5,838 nucleotides of DNA. Origin: Cacconaster sp964598495. Its GTDB lineage: Bacteria > Bacteroidota > Bacteroidia > Bacteroidales > UBA932. Positions 1 through 5,762 of the stretch are shown here, piece by piece. How positions within the stretch are numbered: position 1 is the first letter of the stretch; the number at the start of each line of letters is the position of its first letter. The DNA lies in NCBI GenBank assembly GCA_964598495.1, contig CAZRBY010000040.1, positions 1 to 5,838 on the forward strand, read 5' to 3'. The notes below the pieces were generated by a model that saw only the letters and a program-made list of their open reading frames with translations, was not told where the DNA came from and did not search any database. A program made the position numbers and the translations under genes.

Positions 1-32
1 GGCCCTAACAAGTCGAAAGGCCTGAAGCTACG
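1..32 (+). repeat. repeat family A, copy 1
   Basis: This copy matches 182-212 almost base for base, differing by one substitution (CCCTAACA against CCCTTACA) and one missing T (AAGTCGAAAGG against AAGCGAAAGG). It may be truncated by the window edge. It contains CAAGTCGAAAGGCC at 9-22, which recurs inverted beside the tRNA gene at 296-309. Confidence 0.7.
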
Positions 33-51
33 AAAATGTCCCTCTCTCTCC

Positions 52-82
52 GGGATTTGGTCGCATACGCTCCCACATCCCT
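52..82 (+). repeat. repeat family B, copy 1 (imperfect palindrome)
   Basis: The copy starts GGGATTTGGTC and ends CTCCCACATCCCT. The two ends pair with each other (GGGATTTGG with CCACATCCC, one mismatch), giving a stem with a loop of about a dozen bases. It is followed at once by a GC-rich hairpin at 83-99 (7-bp stem, TGC loop). Confidence 0.65.
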
Positions 83-136
83 CCCCGCCTGCGGCGGGGC
101 GATGCAAAGCACAAAAAAAGAACTGGCGCTCGAGTA

Positions 137-166
137 GGGATTTGGTCACTGCGTTCCCACATCCCT
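137..166 (+). repeat. repeat family B, copy 2 (imperfect palindrome)
   Basis: This second copy differs from 52-82 mainly in the loop (TCACTGCGTTC against TCGCATACGCTC) while the stem sequences GGGATTTGG and CCACATCCCT are kept. The pattern of a conserved stem and variable loop is what a structure-selected repeat would show. A weaker hairpin follows at 169-181 (CCAC/GTGG). Confidence 0.65.
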
Positions 167-181
167 GTCCACTCGTCGTGG

Positions 182-212
182 GGCCCTTACAAGCGAAAGG
201 CCTGAAGCTACG
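182..212 (+). repeat. repeat family A, copy 2
   Basis: Near-identical to 1-32, 181 bp away in the same orientation. It directly follows the small hairpin at 169-181 and ends six bases before the long inverted repeat at 218-275. Confidence 0.7.
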
Positions 213-217
213 CTTAA

Positions 218-275
218 TTTTTTATACAGCAAATCCCCTTTTGAGCGAGCTCAAGGGGATTTATTGTATAAAAAA
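218..275. repeat. long imperfect inverted repeat
   Basis: The left arm begins with six T and ATACA; the right arm ends TGTATA followed by five more A. Pairing runs 11 bp (TTTTTTATACA), then a GC/AT internal mismatch, 8 bp (AAATCCCC), a two-T bulge, and TTGAGC with GCTCAA around the centre near 247-248. That is about 25 paired bases. The T-run leads and the A-run trails on both strands, which is opposite to a classic terminator tail. It may act as a second barrier after the tRNA terminator, a protected 3' end, or a cruciform-forming element. It contains no gene. Confidence 0.6.
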
Positions 276-297
276 CCGAATGACTTTCGTCATTCGG
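271..297 (-). terminator. intrinsic terminator of the tRNA-Ser transcript
   Basis: On the minus strand, 12 nt after the tRNA discriminator base, a perfect 9-bp stem (CCGAATGAC with GTCATTCGG) closes a GAAA tetraloop and is followed by five U. This is the standard form of a Rho-independent terminator, and it is correctly placed and oriented to end the tRNA transcript and any read-through from lspA. Confidence 0.8.
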
Positions 298-309
298 CCT
301 TTCGACTTG

Positions 310-394
310 CGGAGAGAGAGGGATTCGAACCCCCGGAAGCTTTCACTTCAACAGTTTTCAAGACTGCCGGTTTAAACCACTCACCCATCTCTCC
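310..394 (-). tRNA. tRNA-Ser, anticodon UGA
   Basis: The gene reads as a complete class II tRNA. The 7-bp acceptor stem is GGAGAGA with TCTCTCC, with discriminator G, as serine tRNAs require. The anticodon stem GCAGT/ACTGT closes the loop CTTGAAA (356-362), giving anticodon TGA at 358-360, which decodes UCA and other UCN codons by wobble. The long variable arm expected for tRNA-Ser is present (GAAG with CTTC), and the T arm has the GGTTCGAATCC core. The 3' CCA is not encoded, so it must be added by nucleotidyltransferase. It has its own promoter upstream and a terminator downstream and sits behind the ileS operon in the same direction. Confidence 0.95.
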
Positions 395-414
395 TTCCCT
401 TTGGTTTGGGAGTG

Positions 415-445
415 CAAAGATATATTAAAAAAACATTTACTCAAA
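415..445 (-). promoter_or_regulatory. Bacteroidota-type promoter for tRNA-Ser
   Basis: On the minus strand the -33 element TTTG (442-445) and the -7 element TATCTTTG (415-422) are separated by exactly 19 nt. This is a full match to the primary sigma factor consensus of Bacteroides, TTTG-N19-21-TAnnTTTG. The -7 box ends 20 nt before the mature tRNA 5' end, which would leave a short leader for RNase P to remove. The -33 box lies within the AT-rich spacer just after the lspA stop codon. Confidence 0.75.
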
Positions 446-452
446 AAAAAGG

Positions 453-1068
453 TTATTTTGCGGAGTCGGATTCTTCGGTCTTGGGCTGCTTGGAGAAGAA
501 TTTCCATTTGAAAATCAGAAGGTAGATGGCTCCGCAGGTGATGCACGCGTCGGCGAAGTTGAAGATGGGACGGAAGAAGATAAAGTTGCGTCCACCCCAA
601 ACGGGGACCCATTCGGGGAGTGTGGTGTCTATGATGGGGAAATAGAACATGTCTACCACTTTGCCGAAAAGGAATCCCGAATAGCCACCTCCTGCGGGGA
701 ATAGCTCTGCTACCTGTATGGGTGTGCTTTCGCTGAATATCATCCCGTAGAAAAGGGAGTCAATGATGTTGCCGAGAGCACCGCACAGGATGGCTCCTAG
801 TCCGATGAGAACACCGGTTGGAGTCTCTTCGCGCTTGAGGAGTTTTCTGATATANNNNNNNNNNGATGAATTTGCCAACGTTGCCTCCGAACTGCATTCC
901 GAAGGCCATGCCGTTATTTTCAATAAAGAGTATCTGGAACCAACTGCCGAAGACAGGGATGCTCTGGCCTAAAGTCATGTTGGTCTTAACCAGGATTTTG
1001 ATAATCTGGTCAATAATCAAAAGAAGGATTACAAAGAGGGATATCTTAAAACCTCTGGAAATCTTCAT
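453..1068 (-). CDS. lspA: lipoprotein signal peptidase II (interrupted by an N run)
   Basis: This inner-membrane aspartyl protease removes the signal peptide of diacylated prolipoproteins and is the target of globomycin. The N-terminal 68 residues carry the first membrane helix and the ENNGMAFGM motif (about residues 50-58). After the Ns, 133 residues follow with GALGNIID (Asp codon 759-761), VVDMFYFP (catalytic Asp codon 651-653) and FNFADA (catalytic Asp codon 549-551), then a last helix and a charged tail. Spacing between these motifs is larger than in Pseudomonas LspA, which I take as typical of Bacteroidota. Both parts are in frame up to the N run, but ten Ns break the frame, so the gap length is wrong. 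About 13-15 family residues (helix 2, usually containing LFR) are absent, giving an estimated length near 215. Start at 1068: it lies 5 bp after the DksA-like stop, with no Shine-Dalgarno. Confidence 0.93.
855..864. other. assembly gap (10 N) inside lspA
   Basis: The known coding bases on either side total 606, a multiple of three, and both sides end on codon boundaries, so the real gap must be a multiple of three. Comparison with remembered LspA sequences suggests roughly 40-45 missing bases. Ten Ns is therefore probably a placeholder for an unknown distance. Confidence 0.85.
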
Positions 1069-1073
1069 CTTTG

Positions 1074-1472
1074 TTATTTGTTCATTTCATTCTTACCCTC
1101 AACGCTGAGTGTAGCGTGGGGCACAAGTCTAAGTCTCTCCTTGGGTATCAGTTTGCCGGTTACACGGCAGATACCGTAGGTCTTGTTTTCGATGCGAATA
1201 AGGGCATTCTCGAGGTTCTGTATGAACTTGTACTGACGTGCAGCCAGTTGGCCCGACTCTTCCTTGGAAAGGGAAGAAGCGCCCTCCTCCAGCACCTTGA
1301 AGATGGGAGATGTGTCCTCTGTATCATTACTTGTGCTATGGTTTACAGCACCTCTGAGCATTTCATACTCCTCTCTGGCTTGAGCAAGCTTTTCAAGGAT
1401 GAGTTCTTTGAACTCCTGAAGCTCTTCATCAGAGTAACGTACCTTTTCATTTATTTCTACTGGTTTGCCCAT
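1074..1472 (-). CDS. TraR/DksA-family regulator with degenerate zinc finger
   Basis: A 132-residue protein of the DksA/TraR family, whose members insert a coiled coil into the RNA polymerase secondary channel and alter promoter output, often with ppGpp. Residues about 14-45 and 66-97 form the two arms of the coiled coil. The tip carries D50-T-E-D53-T-S55, which corresponds to the DxxDxA tip of E. coli DksA but with Ser for the Ala. The globular part has YGICRVTGKLIPKERL; of the four zinc ligands (C-x2-C-x17-C-x2-C) only the first Cys (C102) remains. The others read T105, S123 and G126, so zinc binding is unlikely. It is the middle gene of the ileS-lspA operon: 37 bp after ileS and 5 bp before lspA, with no clear promoter of its own. 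Family assignment is firm; exact function in this lineage is inferred. Confidence 0.88.
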   Translation of the reverse strand: MGKPVEINEKVRYSDEELQEFKELILEKLAQAREEYEMLRGAVNHSTSNDTEDTSPIFKVLEEGASSLSKEESGQLAARQYKFIQNLENALIRIENKTYGICRVTGKLIPKERLRLVPHATLSVEGKNEMNK

Positions 1473-1509
1473 GACTTTATATGTTGGTTAAAATGTAAAA
1501 ATAGCAACA

Positions 1510-4500
1510 TTATTTCAATTTAACAACAGAAATCCTCAATTCTCCTTCATCCCACTCTACCGGAGTACCATCTTCACATTCTTCGGTAAGTGTAATGGAT
1601 TTTGAGAGTGTCTGCTCGCGTACATAGGTTTTAAAATCACTTAGTGACTCCTCAATTTCAGAATTGTGCTGGATGAATACGTTTATACGATCAGTCACCT
1701 CAAATCCGCTCTCTTTGCGCAGGTTCTGAATACGATTGATCAGTTCACGTGCCACTCCCTCCCTTCTGAGAGCATCGGTCACAGTGACATCCAGCGCTAC
1801 GGTAAGTTTGCCTTCGGTAGCTACGAGCCAGCCGGGCATATCCTCGGATGTTATCTCATAATCCTCAGTAGATAGCGTCACTTCTCCCGATGGGAGGGAA
1901 AGATTATAGTCTCCGGCCTTCTCGATTTCCGAAATTTCCTGCTGCGAAAGTGTTGCAAAGGCGGATGCTATCTCCTTCATCTGTTTGCCGTATCTCTTTC
2001 CGAGGGTCTTGAAGTTGGGTTTTATCTTTTTGGTAATAATGCCGGTAGTATCGTGGATAAATTCCATTTCCTTAACATTCACCTCATTGAGAATGATCTC
2101 CTTAACCCTCTCAAGCTGCTCCTCTATAGCACGGTCGAGCACGGGAATGATGAGTTTAGCCAGCGGCTGACGCACCTTTATGTTAACCTTTCGGCGAAGC
2201 GCCAAGACCATTGAAGAGCTCTTTTGAGCCAGATCCATACGCTCTTCAAGAGCGGAGTCTATATACTCTTCGTTGTAGGCAGGCATACGCTCAAAGTGCA
2301 CCGATTCAGCCCCCGGCACGAGATCGCACCAGAGCAGATCCATATAAAATGGAGCTATCGGAGCTGAGAGCAGAGCCACCGTCTTGAGTGCCTCATGGAG
2401 GGTCTGATAAGCTGCAACCTTATCAGGAGTTAGCCCACCGCCCCAGAAGCGCTTGCGATTGAGGCGTACATACCAGTTGCTGAGGTTGTCGCAGACGAAA
2501 TCCTGAATCAGTCTGCCTGCGGTGGTAAAATCATAGTCTTCGTATGCTTCAACCGACTTTTTGACGAGAGTGTTAAGCAGCGAAATTAGCCATCTGTCGA
2601 TCTCCTGGCGCTCTGACAGGGGCACTTCCGGTTCAGAACCGTTGAAACCGTCCACATTTGCATAAAGTGCAAAGAATGAATAGGTGTTGTAGAGGGTTCC
2701 GAAGAATTTTCTACGTACCTCATCCACTCCACCCATGTCAAACTTCAGGTTGTCCCAGGGTTGCGCATTGGTAAGCATATACCATCTGAGCGGGTCGGCA
2801 CCATATTCATCGAGGGTCGAGAATGGATCCACTGCATTGCCGAGGCGCTTGCTCATCTTGTTGCCCTCTTTGTCCAGAACAAGTCCGTTGGAGATAACTC
2901 TCTTAAATGCGCACTTATCGCTCACCATGGTAGCTATTGCATGGAGGGTAAAAAACCAACCTCTTGTCTGGTCAACGCCTTCGGCGATGAAATCCGCAGT
3001 CTGACCGAAGTCGGGGCTATTGACCTTTGCAAGGGTCTCCTGAGCATAGGGCATCGCTCCCGAATCGAACCAGACATCAATCAGATCGCTCTCCCTTACC
3101 ATCTTGCGGCCATCATCCGAAACGAGGAAAAGGTCATCGACGTAGGGACGGTGTATATCTATCTTCGCAAAATTTTCATCCGAATAGTCGCCGGGGACAA
3201 ATCCCTTCTCCTTCAAAGGGTTGGAGGGCATGATCCCTGCGGATACCGATTTCTCCAGTTCCTCGTAAAGCTCTGCTACTGAACCTATACATTTCTCCAC
3301 AGTGCCATCCTCGGTACGCCAAATAGGAAGCGGAGTACCCCAATAGCGACTTCTGGAGAGATTCCAGTCCTGGAGGTTCTCCAGCCATTTGCCGAAACGG
3401 CCGGTACCTGTGGAAGCAGGCTTCCAGTCAATGGTATCATTGAGTTCCATCATCCTCTCCTGCACGGCGGTGGTTTTGATGAACCATGAGTCAAGCGGGT
3501 AATATAGNNNNNNNNNNNNNNNNNNNNNNNNNNNNNNNNNNNNNNNNNNNNNNNNNNNNNNNNNNNNNNNNNNNNNNNNNNNNNNNNNNNNNNNNNNNNN
3601 NNNNNNNNNNNNNNNNNNNNNNNNNNNNNNNNNNNNNNGGAAAGATCAATGTCCAAAGTGACGTCATCAGGGCCGAGAGTGGGGTCATATTCATTCTTTA
3701 CATACCTTCCGGCATACTTTCCATACTCCTCAACATTCACTCTCTCCGCAACAAAAACGGGATCAAGATCCTCAATAGCATAAAATTTTCCGGTAGGGTC
3801 GACCATAGCCTGATTGAGGCCTGCGGCATCCACCATTATCAGCGGGGGTACGCCGTTGGCCTTTGCTACCTTGTCGTCATCAGCACCAAAGGTTGGGGCA
3901 ATATGCACAATACCGGTACCATCTTCAGTGGTCACAAAATCACCTGCGATCACCTTATGAGCGCCTTCAGAGCACTTTACCCAAGGGAACAGTTGCTCGT
4001 ATCGGATACCTACCAATTCTTTTCCTTTGATCGGCTCCCCTATTACGCGGAAGGGGATCTTTTCATTGAAGTGAGCATTTAGAAGGGCTTTGGCTACCAC
4101 ATAGATGGCAGGCTCTTTCGTATAGGGATTGAGACTCTCGACTTTAAGATATTCGATATTTGGCCCGACACTAAGTGCGGTATTGGAGGGTAGCGTCCAG
4201 GGAGTTGTGGTCCAGGCAAGGAAGAAGAGGGGCAGTGGACTATCCTCGAAGAGGAATTGTGACTTGGTATCCTTGATTATCTCAAACTGCACGACCGCAG
4301 TGGTATCCTTAACGTCACGATAACATCCCGGCTGGTTTAGTTCATGCGAACTGAGTCCCGTGCCGGCTGCGGGGGAATAGGGCTGTATGGAGTAGCCTTT
4401 GTAGAGCAGACCCTTTTCATATATTATTTTGAGAAGGTACCACAAGGTCTCTATATAGCGGTTATCATAGGTAATATAGGGATTGTCCATATCCACCCAG

Positions 4501-4919
4501 TAACCTATAAGTTCGGTAAGTGAGACCCATTCCCTGGTATATTTCATCACCTCCTTACGGCAGGCTTCATTATATTCCTCTACGGAAATCTTTTCCCCAA
4601 TATCTTCCTTCGTGATACCGAGCATTTTTTCCACACTAAGCTCTACCGGGAGACCGTGAGTATCCCATCCCGCCTTGCGCTCCACCCTATAACCGCTCTG
4701 TGTCTTATATCTGCAAATAACATCTTTTATGGCCCTGGCCATCACATGGTGGATACCGGGCATGCCGTTAGCCGAAGGGGGACCCTCAAAAAAGATGAAA
4801 TTCGGCGCATTCTCTCCTGCAGCAAGTACTTTGCGGAAAGTATCCTGCTTGTTCCATTTCTCTAATACTGTACGATTTGTCTCAACCAAATCGAGCTTTT
4901 TGTACTCGTTAAAACTCAT
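1510..4919 (-). CDS. ileS: isoleucyl-tRNA synthetase, type 2 (interrupted by an N run)
   Basis: Charges tRNA-Ile with isoleucine in the cytoplasm. The 427 residues before the N run contain the class I signature in variant form, PPSANGMPGIHHVM (GIHH at residues 55-58, 4746-4757), then WDTHGLPVEL (85-94) and the CP1 editing domain with AWTTTPWTLPSN (235-246) and GTGIVHIAPTFGADD (334-348; presumed editing Asp 347). The 665 residues after it start with LYYPLDSWFIK and carry WFDSGAMP, DQTRGWF, the second signature KMSKR (2845-2859), the tRNA-binding WYVRLNRKRFW, and the C-terminal domain of type 2 enzymes. The C-terminal zinc cluster of type 1 IleRS is missing. The total is about 1135 residues, normal for this clade. 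Start at 4919: it matches the family N-terminus (MSFNEYKKLDLVE) and sits just after the promoter. First gene of the operon. Confidence 0.97.
3508..3638. other. assembly gap (131 N) inside ileS
   Basis: The flanking coding bases total 3279, a multiple of three, with both edges on codon boundaries; 131 is not a multiple of three, so the length is only an estimate. The protein resumes in the expected order (DIDLS before, LYYPLDSWFIK after). The missing part normally contains the conserved YPHCWRTDKP region. No sign of a real disruption of the gene. Confidence 0.85.
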
Positions 4920-4935
4920 ATTTCATTCATTTGAA

Positions 4936-4966
4936 TTTGCAAAGATACGATAATTCACTAATTTTG
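4936..4966 (+). promoter_or_regulatory. Bacteroidota-type promoter for cvpA
   Basis: TTTG at 4936-4939 and TAATTTTG at 4959-4966 are exactly 19 nt apart, a perfect match to TTTG-N19-21-TAnnTTTG. Transcription would begin around 4970, leaving a leader of about 20 nt before the cvpA ATG at 4991. It overlaps the opposing ileS promoter almost completely. Confidence 0.7.
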
Positions 4967-4971
4967 ACCAA
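4940..4971 (-). promoter_or_regulatory. Bacteroidota-type promoter for the ileS operon
   Basis: On the minus strand, TATCTTTG (4940-4947) is a perfect -7 element. With a 20-nt spacer the -33 position reads TTGG (4968-4971), three of four matches; a 21-nt spacer gives ATTG, also three of four. Initiation near 4935 would give a very short leader, about 15 nt, before the ileS ATG. No Shine-Dalgarno is present. Confidence 0.7.
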
Positions 4972-4990
4972 TCATTAAAAAATTAAGTAT

Positions 4991-5471
4991 ATGGGAGTTA
5001 TAGACATTATCCTTCTCGTCTGCTTTCTACCCGCGTTTTACTTTGGCATCAAGAATGGTCTTGTCAAACAAATAATATCCGTGGCAGTCGTATATTTCGG
5101 NNNNNNNNNNGAGATTTTCAGATAAGGTTTCTACCTGGATTCTGCAACTTGTCACACTATCCGATTTCTGGGTAAAGGCTATTTCATTCGTTTTGATATT
5201 TATAGTTGTAGCAATTTTGCTCAATCTTGTCGGCACTCTGATAGAAAAAATTTTAAAAATTGCACTGCTCGGATGGCTAAACAGACTCCTCGGAGTGGTT
5301 GTTACTCTGACAATTTTTGTTCTGCTGCTTTCTACCATTATCCATTTTGTAGATGCCGCCAACAACACATTTCATTTTATTTCCGAAGATAAAATAGCCG
5401 AGTCAAAGCTATATCCCTCTTTGCTCGACCTCTCATACAAGCTTTTTCCCTATTTTGAGTCGTTTTTTTAA
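4991..5471 (+). CDS. cvpA: CvpA family membrane protein (interrupted by an N run)
   Basis: A small integral inner-membrane protein of the CvpA family, first linked to colicin V production and later to envelope homeostasis; its molecular activity is not settled. The first 36 codons read MGVIDIILLVCFLPAFYFGIKNG followed by a second hydrophobic stretch, the usual CvpA opening. After ten Ns, 119 residues follow with RFSDKVSTW, a third helix (about FVLIFIVVAILLNLVG) and the family's GWLNRLLGVVVTLTIFVLLL fourth helix, ending in YFESFF at TAA 5469-5471. The two parts are in different frames as written; known coding bases total 471, so the true gap is a multiple of three. Allowing a few missing residues the protein is about 160-165 residues, complete for the family. 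Transcribed divergently from ileS. Start chosen because it begins the conserved MxxIDIIL segment. Confidence 0.88.
5101..5110. other. assembly gap (10 N) inside cvpA
   Basis: The N run splits a codon and breaks the frame. Since known coding bases total 471, the real gap must be a multiple of three. From the family pattern only a few residues between helix 2 and RFSD seem to be missing. Confidence 0.8.
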
Positions 5472-5508
5472 AAAATTCTGATTTTTTCAAAAAAATTAAA
5501 TGGCTGAC

Positions 5509-5554
5509 GCTTGAAGCAACAACTGTTATAGTTGCTTTCTCAAGCATATTTTTT
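5509..5554 (+). terminator. probable terminator after cvpA
   Basis: GCTTGA plus AGCAAC (5509-5520) pair with GTTGCT (5531-5536) and TCAAGC (5540-5545), with a 10-nt loop and a three-base bulge (TTC). The hairpin is followed by ATA and a six-T run, then further pyrimidine-rich sequence. It lies 37 bp after the cvpA stop and is oriented to end the cvpA transcript. The bulge and the AT content make it weaker than the tRNA terminator. It also lies inside a frame that looks mildly coding (see findings). Confidence 0.5.
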
Positions 5555-5606
5555 CTCTTTTTTATCTACTACTTTGCCTATGGATTTTTTGGCAGAGCCA
5601 CGGATT

Positions 5607-5762
5607 ATGAAAAGAGAAAGAGAAATATTGCCTGCATCTGAACTCGACCGAACAGTATCGGGAATGGTGCCTGACGCCGGAAGGGGCTTCGTGCTTCTAT
5701 ACGCGGCAGTCTCATTGCTTTGTCTCTTACTCTCCGTTTTCGCGGCTACAGCTTTCATCTAA
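5607..5762 (+). CDS. possible small membrane protein (51 residues), unknown
   Basis: I do not recognise this protein and the call is tentative. From the ATG at 5607 the frame gives a charged start (MKREREILPASELDR), a short linker (VSGMVPDAGRGF), and one strongly hydrophobic stretch over about residues 29-51 (LLYAAVSLLCLLLSVFAATAFI) that runs to the stop, as in a tail-anchored or single-span protein. In its favour, the stop codon is directly followed by a terminator-like hairpin. Against it, there is no recognised promoter or homologue, the length is small, and the hydrophobic segment just upstream (about 5501-5600) lies in another frame. The two pieces may therefore belong to one two-helix gene broken by errors or decay. 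Confidence 0.3.
   Translation: MKREREILPASELDRTVSGMVPDAGRGFVLLYAAVSLLCLLLSVFAATAFI

Larger units (their letters stand above)
1..212. repeat. gene-free block of intergenic repeats at the left edge
   Basis: No coding sequence is supported here. The block consists of two repeat families. Family A occurs at 1-32 and 182-212. Family B occurs at 52-82 and 137-166. Each B copy is followed directly by a small hairpin of different sequence: CCCCGCC/GGCGGGG at 83-99 and CCAC/GTGG at 169-181. Read rightwards, the last unit has the order B, hairpin, A. The first A copy touches the window edge, so the array may continue outside. Conserved stem positions combined with changed hairpin sequence suggest that RNA or DNA folding matters. 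I do not recognise a named repeat family. The open frame crossing this block into the tRNA is a chance frame. Confidence 0.65.

Noticed and set aside
1..212. CRISPR array
   Set aside because: Repeats are few, of two kinds, imperfect and unevenly spaced, with hairpins in place of unique spacers of constant length.
142..375. 77-codon plus-strand open frame
   Set aside because: Crosses the repeats, the inverted repeat, the terminator and runs into the tRNA gene; no coding character.
310..394. tRNA-Ser as an integration site of a genomic island
   Set aside because: No integrase gene and no direct duplication of the tRNA 3' end are visible in the window.
358..612. 84-codon minus-strand open frame
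   Set aside because: Overlaps the end of lspA in another frame and continues into the tRNA gene.
1473..1509. Separate promoter for the DksA-like gene
   Set aside because: The 37-bp spacer contains only TATTTTTA-like AT-rich sequence with no TTTG at the right distance.
1071..1523. 150-codon open frame on the plus strand
   Set aside because: Antisense to the DksA-like gene and its spacer; the minus-strand protein is clearly a family member.
2761..3282. 173-codon open frame on the plus strand
   Set aside because: It lies wholly antisense to the conserved catalytic part of ileS, which has unambiguous motifs; no start signal or family resemblance.
5456..5641. Programmed -1 frameshift extending CvpA at the T7 run before its stop
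   Set aside because: CvpA is already full length for its family at the TAA, no stimulatory structure is positioned directly downstream, and the extension ends soon after; chance or a sequencing indel is simpler.
5540..5758. 72-codon minus-strand open frame
   Set aside because: Low-complexity, charged and without recognised domains; no promoter match, and it would read against the terminator-like hairpins.
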